Shown: piece by piece, positions 6,118 to 11,072 of the stretch
Layout of the letters: each line of letters starts with the position of its first letter
Numbering within the stretch: the stretch's first letter is position 1
NCBI GenBank assembly: GCA_016522385.1
Contig: JAEKFU010000662.1
Location: 1 to 11,072, forward strand
DNA length: 11,072 nt
Direction: 5' to 3'
Source of the DNA: Pseudomonadota bacterium
GTDB taxonomy: Bacteria > Pseudomonadota > Alphaproteobacteria > Rhizobiales > Aestuariivirgaceae
Notes under the pieces: model-generated
Databases searched by the model: none
What the model was told of the DNA's origin: nothing
Seen by the model: the letters and a program-made list of their open reading frames with translations, nothing else
Position numbers and translations under genes: made by a program

Positions 6118-6531
6118 TCAGTCACCCAAGCGGGCAACAAACCGCGTCTTGATTGGCAGCTTGGCCGCAGCCAACCGCATTGCTTCTTCGGCAACTGACC
6201 GCGAAACGCCGTCAACCTCGAACATGACCCGGCCTGGATTGACACGACAGGCCCAATATTCCGGTGACCCCTTGCCCTTGCCCATGCGCACTTCCGTCGG
6301 CTTCTTTGACACCGGCACGTCGGGAAACAACCGTATCCATACGCGGCCGGCGCGGCGCATATGACGCGTCATCGCACGCCGCGCCGCTTCGATCTGGCGC
6401 GCGGTGATCCGTTCAGGCTCCATGGCCTTAAGACCATAAGCACCGAAATTGAGCTCGAAGCCGCCTTTGGCAACACCTTTGATACGTCCTTTGTGTTGCT
6501 TGCGGAATTTTGTTCGCTTCGGTTGCAGCAT
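6118..6531 (-). CDS. rplP: 50S ribosomal protein L16 (uL16)
   Basis: L16 is a late-assembling protein that helps position the acceptor arm of A-site tRNA near the peptidyl transferase centre. The 137-residue product begins MLQPKRTKFRKQHKGR and contains TARQIEAARRAMTRHMRRAG, then EVRMGKGKGSPEYW and RLAAAKLPIKTRFV. The Arg in VRMGKGKG corresponds to the one hydroxylated in E. coli. The frame stays open to an ATG at 6621, but MLQPKRTKFRK is the family start, and AGGA lies 9 nt upstream of 6531. A 49-nt spacer follows rpsC, with no structure I would call. Confidence 0.98.
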   Translation of the reverse strand: MLQPKRTKFRKQHKGRIKGVAKGGFELNFGAYGLKAMEPERITARQIEAARRAMTRHMRRAGRVWIRLFPDVPVSKKPTEVRMGKGKGSPEYWACRVNPGRVMFEVDGVSRSVAEEAMRLAAAKLPIKTRFVARLGD

Positions 6532-6580
6532 ATCGTTCGTTCCTAAACTTGGATCCCGTGTCGCGCTCTGATGAACCCAA

Positions 6581-7294
6581 TCACGCCTCTGTTCGCTCCC
6601 TGCGGCCACCGCTACGGCCACCTTCCTGGGCTTCCGTCAGCCGGCGTTCCTGCGCCATCGGATCGTGCTCTAGGATTTCACCCTTGTAGATCCACACCTT
6701 GATGCCGTTGGTACCGTAGGCGGTAACCGCCGTTGCAGTGCCATAATCGACGTCCGAGCGGAGCGTATGCAGAGGCACGCGGCCTTCACGGTACCATTCG
6801 GTACGGGCGATCTCCGCCCCGCCAAGACGACCGCCACAATTGATCCTAATGCCGCCGGCGCCCATTCGGATCGCCGATTGGACCGCCCGCTTCATTGCCC
6901 TCCGAAAAGCCACCCGGCGCTCCAGCTGCTGGGCAATATTCTCGGCAACCAGCGTCGCATCGATCTCAGGTTTGCGCACCTCAACAATGTTGAGATGCAC
7001 GTCGGTTCCGGTAATCTTGGCCACCTCGCGACGCAGTTTCTCGATGTCGGCGCCTTTCTTGCCGATCACCACGCCCGGGCGCGCCGAATAAATCGTCACC
7101 CGGCACTTTTTGTGCGGTCGCTCAATGACAATCTTGGCGACACCGGCTTGTTTAAGCTGCGTTTTCAGATATTTGCGAATGCTCATATCCTCGTGCAGCA
7201 GCTTGCCGTACTCATCGCCTTCTGCATACCAGCGCGAGTCCCAAGTCCGATTGACGCCAAGCCGAAGCCCGATTGGATTGACTTTCTGACCCAT
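6581..7294 (-). CDS. rpsC: 30S ribosomal protein S3 (uS3)
   Basis: S3 sits in the head of the small subunit, forms part of the mRNA entry channel and takes part in mRNA unwinding. The 237-residue product begins MGQKVNPIGLRLGVNRTWDS. A KH domain has its GxxG loop at GKKG (about 78-81, in VVIGKKGADIEKLRREV). The C-terminal domain shows SAIRMGAGGIRINCGGRLGG and TEWYREGRVPLHTLRSDVDY, then GTNGIKVWIYKGE. It ends in an Arg/Gly-rich tail. GGAGG lies 7 nt before the ATG at 7294. That ATG shares its A with the rplV stop (TAATG), which implies translational coupling. Confidence 0.98.
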   Translation of the reverse strand: MGQKVNPIGLRLGVNRTWDSRWYAEGDEYGKLLHEDMSIRKYLKTQLKQAGVAKIVIERPHKKCRVTIYSARPGVVIGKKGADIEKLRREVAKITGTDVHLNIVEVRKPEIDATLVAENIAQQLERRVAFRRAMKRAVQSAIRMGAGGIRINCGGRLGGAEIARTEWYREGRVPLHTLRSDVDYGTATAVTAYGTNGIKVWIYKGEILEHDPMAQERRLTEAQEGGRSGGRRERTEA

Positions 7295-7674
7295 TAGGCC
7301 GCCTCCTCAACCTGCCGTACTACGATGGTAAGCTGGCTAAAGAACTTTTGGATGCGGCCGACACGTCCACGCGCCCGCGGTTTCCAGCGTTTCATCACCA
7401 AGTTCTTTCCCACATAGGCCTCGGCAACGATCAATTCATTGATGTCGAGGTCATGATTGTTCTCAGCATTCGCGATCGCGCTTTCGAGCGTCTTCTTCAC
7501 GTCATTGGCGATGCGTTTTCGCGAAAATGTCAAATCCGCCAGAGCGACATCCACCTTCTTGCCGCGAATCCTTGCTGCAACATCGTTCAGCTTTTGCGGC
7601 GACACCCGCAGCAGCCGGCAGACTGCCTTTGCTTCATTTTCCGCAAGCGAACGTGCCCGTGCCCGTTTACCCAT
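7294..7674 (-). CDS. rplV: 50S ribosomal protein L22 (uL22)
   Basis: L22 contacts all 23S rRNA domains, and its long beta-hairpin lines the peptide exit tunnel near the macrolide site. The 126-residue product begins MGKRARARSLAENEAKAV and contains LLRVSPQKLNDVAARIRGK. It has the hairpin region MKRWKPRARGRVGRIQKFFS, followed by LTIVVRQVEEAA. The frame is open to 7812, but the upstream part overlaps rpsS out of frame. The ATG at 7674 has AAGGAGAGGG upstream and gives a plausible N-terminus. It begins 4 nt after the rpsS stop. Confidence 0.97.
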   Translation of the reverse strand: MGKRARARSLAENEAKAVCRLLRVSPQKLNDVAARIRGKKVDVALADLTFSRKRIANDVKKTLESAIANAENNHDLDINELIVAEAYVGKNLVMKRWKPRARGRVGRIQKFFSQLTIVVRQVEEAA

Positions 7675-7678
7675 GCAA

Positions 7679-7957
7679 CTACCCTCTCCTTGCCTTCTTG
7701 TCCGAGGTATGCCCGTAATAGGTCCGCGTAGGCGCGAATTCACCCAGCTTGTGGCCGACCATGTCTTCCGAAACCAGCACAGGGATATGCTTCTTGCCGT
7801 TGTGAACGGCAAAGGTCAGACCGACAAACTGTGGCAGGATGGTAGAGCGCCGGCTCCACGTTTTGATCGCCTGATTGCGACCCGACGCGCGCGATGCTTC
7901 TGCCTTTTTCAACAGATACCCGTCAACGAACGGGCCTTTCCATACAGAACGTGCCAT
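7679..7957 (-). CDS. rpsS: 30S ribosomal protein S19 (uS19)
   Basis: S19 binds 16S rRNA in the head of the small subunit, together with S13, near the A and P sites. The 92-residue product begins MARSVWKGPFVDGYLLKKAE and contains IKTWSRRSTILPQFVGLTF, then VHNGKKHIPVLVSEDMVGHK. It ends LGEFAPTRTYYGHTSDKKAR; all of this is typical of the family. AGAGGT lies upstream of the ATG at 7957. It follows rplB after 13 nt and precedes rplV by 4 nt. Confidence 0.98.
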   Translation of the reverse strand: MARSVWKGPFVDGYLLKKAEASRASGRNQAIKTWSRRSTILPQFVGLTFAVHNGKKHIPVLVSEDMVGHKLGEFAPTRTYYGHTSDKKARRG

Positions 7958-7970
7958 GGGAGCTCAACCT

Positions 7971-8810
7971 CTACCTTTTCTTGCGCTGATGGCGGCTGCG
8001 CACAATGTACTTGTCAGTCGACTTGTTAGAGCGTGTTCGCTTGCCCTTGGTTGGCATGCCCCAGGGTGTCACCGGATGCCGGCCACCGGACGTACGCCCT
8101 TCACCACCACCGTGAGGGTGATCGATCGGATTCATCACAACGCCGCGAACCACCGGCTTACGGCCCAGCCAACGCGACCGCCCTGCCTTGCCAATCGAGG
8201 TGTTCATATGATCTGGATTGGACACCGCGCCAACGGTCGCCATGCACTCCGAACGCACCATTCGTGTCTCGCCGGACTTCAAGCGCAGCAGGGCATAACC
8301 CTGATCTCGGCCGACGAGTTGCACATAGGTTCCCGCCGAACGTGCAATCTGTCCGCCCTTGCCCGGCTTTAGCTCTACATTGTGGACAATTGTGCCGACC
8401 GGCATCGCCGCGAGCGGCATCGCGTTGCCTGGTTTTACGTCAACCTGCTTGATTGACGAAATCACCTTGTCACCGACTTTGAGACGCTGCGGCGCAAGGA
8501 TGTAAGCCTGCTCGCCATCGTCATATTTCACCAAGGCGATGAACGCAGTTCGGTTCGGATCGTATTCCAGCCGCTCCACCTCGGCCGCGACATCGAACTT
8601 GGTGCGGCGGAAGTCCACGTTTCGATAGGCGCGCTTGTGCCCACCACCGCGATGTGACGAAGTGATCCGGCCGTGATTGTTGCGGCCGCCCGATTTGGTC
8701 AGCCCCGCGGTCAATTTCTTGACCGGCTTTCCTTTCCACAGGCCCGAACGGTCCACAATCACCAGCTGACGCTGGCCGGGTGTGGTGGGTTTGAATGATT
8801 TAAGTGCCAT
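7971..8810 (-). CDS. rplB: 50S ribosomal protein L2 (uL2)
   Basis: L2 is one of the most conserved ribosomal proteins. It is needed for subunit association and for peptidyl transferase activity. The 279-residue product begins MALKSFKPTTPGQRQLVIVD. It has SGGRNNHGRITSSHRGGGHK (about 40-59), an OB-fold and an SH3-like barrel, and the signature NPIDHPHGGGEGRTSGGRHP (about 227-246). His231 corresponds to the functionally important His229 of E. coli (mature numbering). It ends in a basic tail. AAGG lies 7 nt before the ATG at 8810. It follows rplW after 24 nt. Confidence 0.99.
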   Translation of the reverse strand: MALKSFKPTTPGQRQLVIVDRSGLWKGKPVKKLTAGLTKSGGRNNHGRITSSHRGGGHKRAYRNVDFRRTKFDVAAEVERLEYDPNRTAFIALVKYDDGEQAYILAPQRLKVGDKVISSIKQVDVKPGNAMPLAAMPVGTIVHNVELKPGKGGQIARSAGTYVQLVGRDQGYALLRLKSGETRMVRSECMATVGAVSNPDHMNTSIGKAGRSRWLGRKPVVRGVVMNPIDHPHGGGEGRTSGGRHPVTPWGMPTKGKRTRSNKSTDKYIVRSRHQRKKR

Positions 8811-8834
8811 CTGATTGCCTTAGTGCTTAAACTC

Positions 8835-9128
8835 TCAAAGTCCCGTCGTGACGTCGATCGAATAGCCTTCTTCAAGGGTGACGATCGCCTTTTTCACGTC
8901 GTTTTGTTTACCGTGAACGCCCCGAAAGCGTTTGACCTTGCCCTTGCGGACCAATGTGTTGACCGACTTCACTTTGACGTCGAACAGGGTTTCGACGGCC
9001 TTTTTGATTTTTGGCTTGCTGGCCGAGCGGGCAACGTTGAACATCACCTGATTGTTTTCCGACATCATCGTCGACTTCTCGGTAATCGCCGGACTGACGA
9101 TCACGTCGTAGACCTTTTCAGGATTCAT
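8835..9128 (-). CDS. rplW: 50S ribosomal protein L23 (uL23)
   Basis: L23 lies at the peptide tunnel exit and is the docking site for trigger factor and the signal recognition particle. The 97-residue product begins MNPEKVYDVIVSPAITEKST. Glu17 falls at the place of the trigger-factor-contacting Glu18 of E. coli. It also has NTLVRKGKVKRFRGVHGKQN and DVKKAIVTLEEGYSIDV. Its ATG overlaps the rplD stop by 4 nt (ATGA). A GGAGG inside rplD lies 10 nt upstream, so it is probably coupled to rplD. Confidence 0.97.
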   Translation of the reverse strand: MNPEKVYDVIVSPAITEKSTMMSENNQVMFNVARSASKPKIKKAVETLFDVKVKSVNTLVRKGKVKRFRGVHGKQNDVKKAIVTLEEGYSIDVTTGL

Positions 9129-9745
9129 TTAAACCGCGCCTCCAACGCTTCGACTGCCGCCTTGGTCAGAACCAGCGTGCGCCGCCGCAAGATGTCATAA
9201 ACATTGATCCCCTGGACCGGCAGCACATCGACATGACCGATATTACCGGCCGCCAGCCTGAGATTCTGATTCACTTCAGCGCCATCGATGATCAGTGCGT
9301 TCTCCAGACCCAGCTTTGAGAAAGCGCCCTTCAGGTCTTTCGTCTTGGGTGTCTTTGCTTCAGCCTTGTCGAGCACCACTAGTTCACCGGCACCCGCCTT
9401 GGCCGAAAGCGCGTGGCGTAGCGCCAGTGCGCGCACCTTTTTCGGCAGGTCGATGGCATGGCTGCGCACACGCGGACCGAACGCCTTAGCGCCGCCGACA
9501 AAAATGCCGACGCGCCGGTTACCATGCCGCGCGCGGCCACCACCCTTCTGGCGGCCAAACTTTGCGCCCGTACGGTTTATCTCACCGCGCGACTTGGTCT
9601 TGTGGGTGCCGGCCTGGCGTTTGGCAAGTTGATACCGCACCATACGCTGCAGGATATCCTCGCGCGGCTCAAGCCCGAAAATGTGGTCAGACAAATCAAC
9701 CGTGCCCGACTTCTTGGCTGCCATTGTTTGTACGTCGGCCTTCAT
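9125..9745 (-). CDS. rplD: 50S ribosomal protein L4 (uL4)
   Basis: L4 contacts 23S rRNA, and its extended loop lines the exit tunnel near the macrolide site. In E. coli it also represses the S10 operon. The 206-residue product starts MKADVQTMAAKKSGTVDLSD. It then has FGLEPREDILQRMVRYQLAK, the loop NRTGAKFGRQKGGGRARHG, and DLPKKVRALALRHALSAKAG. The loop reads KGGGRAR where most bacteria have KGTGRAR. The start at 9745 matches the family. A second Met at residue 8 would drop the conserved MKADV. AGGAAGAG overlaps the rplC stop just upstream. Confidence 0.97.
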   Translation of the reverse strand: MKADVQTMAAKKSGTVDLSDHIFGLEPREDILQRMVRYQLAKRQAGTHKTKSRGEINRTGAKFGRQKGGGRARHGNRRVGIFVGGAKAFGPRVRSHAIDLPKKVRALALRHALSAKAGAGELVVLDKAEAKTPKTKDLKGAFSKLGLENALIIDGAEVNQNLRLAAGNIGHVDVLPVQGINVYDILRRRTLVLTKAAVEALEARFK

Positions 9746-9757
9746 CGCTCGCTCTTC

Positions 9758-10549
9758 CTACTCTTCGCTCGCCGGTGCATCGCCAGACACGTCACTTGCG
9801 TCTTCTGCCGGTGCCTCCTGAGGAGCCTCAACTGGAGCTTCTACAGCCTCTTCAACAGGCTTTTCCGCACCCGCCGGTGCCTTGAACGCCCCCGGGAACG
9901 GCACACCATCGGGCAATTCACGCTTGATGGCATCGCGCACAAACACCCAGCTGCCTTTGGAACCGGGCACCGCACCACGCACTAGGATCAGACCCCGATC
10001 GGGATCCGTGCTCACCACCGATAAATTCTGCGTCGTCACCTGACGCGAGCCCATTTGACCGGCCATCTTCTTGCCCTTGAAGACCTTGCCCGGGTCCTGG
10101 CTGTTGCCGGTCGAGCCGTGCGCGCGGTGAGAGATCGAGACACCGTGCGATGCCCTGAGGCCACCGAAGTTCCAGCGCTTCATGGCGCCGGCAAAGCCTT
10201 TGCCGATGCTAATGCCTGTTGCATCGACAAACTGGCCGGCAACGAAATGATCAGCTGTGATCTCCGCGCCGACATCAATCATGTTATCGGCGCTGACACG
10301 GAATTCTGCCAATTTGCGCTTGGGTTCAACCTTGGTCGCAGCGAAGTGTCCACGTGATGCACGTGACATCCGCTTTACCTTGGCCGACCCGGCACCCAAC
10401 TGCAGAGCCGTATAGCCGTGCTTGTCCTCGGTCTTTTGCGCAACCACCTGACAGTTATCCACTTTGAGAACTGTCACGGGGACATGCTCACCGGTCTCGG
10501 TGAACACCCGCGTCATTCCAACCTTCTGGGCGATGACACCTGAACGCAT
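9758..10549 (-). CDS. rplC: 50S ribosomal protein L3 (uL3) with acidic C-terminal tail
   Basis: L3 is an assembly-initiating protein whose extension reaches toward the peptidyl transferase centre. The 263-residue product begins MRSGVIAQKVGMTRVFTETG. It contains SIGKGFAGAMKRWNFGG (about 114-130) and GSTGNSQDPGKVFKGKKMAG (about 145-164). Gln151 matches the Gln that PrmB methylates in E. coli. Residues about 225-263 form a low-complexity tail of Ala, Glu, Pro and Asp that is absent from the roughly 209-residue E. coli protein. The frame is open to 10597, but the conserved start is the ATG at 10549, with AGGGAG 9 nt upstream. It lies 28 nt after rpsJ. Confidence 0.98.
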   Translation of the reverse strand: MRSGVIAQKVGMTRVFTETGEHVPVTVLKVDNCQVVAQKTEDKHGYTALQLGAGSAKVKRMSRASRGHFAATKVEPKRKLAEFRVSADNMIDVGAEITADHFVAGQFVDATGISIGKGFAGAMKRWNFGGLRASHGVSISHRAHGSTGNSQDPGKVFKGKKMAGQMGSRQVTTQNLSVVSTDPDRGLILVRGAVPGSKGSWVFVRDAIKRELPDGVPFPGAFKAPAGAEKPVEEAVEAPVEAPQEAPAEDASDVSGDAPASEE

Positions 10550-10577
10550 CGATCCCAACTCCCTAAAATTAAGCTCC

Positions 10578-10886
10578 TTAGAGCTTGATCTCCACATCCA
10601 CGCCGGCAGCGAGATCGAGCTTCATCAGCGCATCGACCGTTTGCGGCGTCGGATCTACAATATCCAGCAGCCGGCGATGCGTTCGGGTCTCGAACTGCTC
10701 GCGGCTCTTTTTGTCAACATGCGGTGAGCGGTTAACGGTAAAGCGCTCGATCCGTGTCGGCAGCGGCACCGGCCCGCGCACCTGCGCTCCGGTCCTCTTT
10801 GCCGTATTCACGATCTCGCGTGTCGAGGTATCGAGCACCCGGTGATCAAACGCCTTGAGGCGAATTCGGATATTCTGCTTTTGCAT
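10578..10886 (-). CDS. rpsJ: 30S ribosomal protein S10 (uS10, NusE)
   Basis: S10 is in the head of the small subunit. As NusE it also joins NusB in transcription antitermination and links RNA polymerase to ribosomes through NusG. The 102-residue product begins MQKQNIRIRLKAFDHRVLDT. It has GPVPLPTRIERFTVNRSPHV, the loop KKSREQFETRTHRRLLDI, and the end LDLAAGVDVEIKL. The start at 10886 is fixed by the family N-terminus. The only Shine-Dalgarno candidate, GGA 9 nt upstream, sits mostly in the loop of a hairpin (10889-10908). It opens the S10 block, 60 nt after tuf. Confidence 0.98.
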   Translation of the reverse strand: MQKQNIRIRLKAFDHRVLDTSTREIVNTAKRTGAQVRGPVPLPTRIERFTVNRSPHVDKKSREQFETRTHRRLLDIVDPTPQTVDALMKLDLAAGVDVEIKL

Positions 10887-10888
10887 AT

Positions 10889-10934
10889 CCCGTTTTCCAT
10901 AAAACGGGGCGCATCTCTTGTTACGGATGCGCCC
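10889..10934 (-). promoter_or_regulatory. Two abutting hairpins between tuf and rpsJ (possible attenuator or rpsJ translation control)
   Basis: On the minus strand, GGGCGCATC and GATGCGCCC form a perfect 9-bp stem (10926-10934 with 10907-10915) and a 10-nt loop. It is followed by CGTTTTA. Immediately after, CCCGTTTT and AAAACGGG form a perfect 8-bp stem (10901-10908 with 10889-10896) and a 4-nt ATGG loop. The two stems share bases 10907-10908, so they cannot both be fully formed. The first stem plus a short T-run resembles a weak intrinsic terminator. The second encloses the rpsJ ribosome binding region and ends 2 nt before its start codon. Pairing is seen; the regulatory role is inferred. 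Confidence 0.6.
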
Positions 10935-10946
10935 AGAAACTTCCCG

Positions 10947-11072
10947 TTACTCGATGATGCTCGACACGACGCCGGCACCCACGGTGCGGCCGCCTTCGCG
11001 GATCGCAAAGCGCAGCTTCTCTTCCATCGCGATCGGCACGATCAGATCAACATCAAAACTCACATTGTCGCC
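10947..11072 (-). CDS. tuf: Elongation factor Tu, C-terminal 41 residues (5' part outside window)
   Basis: EF-Tu is the GTPase that delivers aminoacyl-tRNA to the ribosomal A site. Only the end of domain 3 is in the window, in frame to the edge. It reads GDNVSFDVDLIVPIAMEEKL, then RFAIREGGRTVGAGVVSSII and a final Glu before TAA. IREGGRTVGAGVV is the diagnostic C-terminal motif. Its place just before rpsJ matches the str-S10 arrangement of many proteobacteria, so fusA is expected beyond the edge (inferred). The stop is 60 nt before rpsJ. Confidence 0.97.
   Translation of the reverse strand, partial: GDNVSFDVDLIVPIAMEEKLRFAIREGGRTVGAGVVSSIIE

Noticed and set aside
6532..6621. Longer N-terminus for rplP starting at 6621
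   Set aside because: It overlaps the end of rpsC; L16 conservatively starts MLQPKRTKFRK at 6531 with its own AGGA.
7675..7812. Longer N-terminus for rplV starting at 7812
   Set aside because: The extra 46 codons overlap rpsS out of frame. The family start and ribosome binding site are at 7674.
9458..9985. 175-codon plus-strand open frame
   Set aside because: Antisense shadow of rplD and the rplC tail; no recognisable features.
1..11072. A hidden novel system, mobile element, tRNA or CRISPR array in the window
   Set aside because: Both strands are fully accounted for by the conserved S10/spc gene order, with spacers of at most 79 nt. I saw no direct-repeat arrays, transposase-like frames or cloverleaf structures.

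Overview
This window lies entirely inside the large ribosomal-protein gene cluster (S10 operon followed by the spc operon) of a bacterium. Every gene I can support is on the minus strand, so transcription runs from the right end to the left. The gene order is end of tuf, rpsJ, rplC, rplD, rplW, rplB, rpsS, rplV, rpsC, rplP, rpmC, rpsQ, (a 27-codon mini-ORF), rplN, rplX, rplE, rpsN, rpsH, rplF, rplR, rpsE, rpmD, rplO and the start of secY. Both end genes, tuf and secY, are cut by the window edges. The proteins look alphaproteobacterial: SecY begins with a SAAEQLAAN-type N-terminus, S5 has an RERE-rich N-terminus, S14 is the 101-residue zinc-free form, L3 has an acidic Ala/Glu/Pro tail, and tuf directly precedes rpsJ. 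I cannot fix the order or genus from this.

Region by region: 10887-11072 holds the 3' end of tuf and a 60-nt spacer with two abutting hairpins just before rpsJ. 5613-10886 is the S10 block: rpsJ, rplC, rplD, rplW, rplB, rpsS, rplV, rpsC, rplP, rpmC, rpsQ. 5530-5613 is the S10/spc junction, filled by a mini-ORF that overlaps the stop of rpsQ and the start of rplN. 1182-5533 is the spc block from rplN to rplO. 1-1113 is the first 371 codons of secY, preceded by a 68-nt spacer with an imperfect hairpin. No spacer is longer than 79 nt, so no stretch over 300 bases lacks a gene.

The genes encode ribosomal proteins of both subunits plus the core of the protein-export channel. Several stop/start overlaps (rplD/rplW, rplV/rpsC, rplN/rplX, rplX/rplE) point to translational coupling within one long transcript. 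No convincing internal promoter was seen. This is core, conserved DNA with no mobile elements, RNA genes, CRISPR or defence genes. The only structure beyond ordinary ribosomal genes is in the spacers: the double hairpin before rpsJ, the junction mini-ORF and the hairpin before secY.
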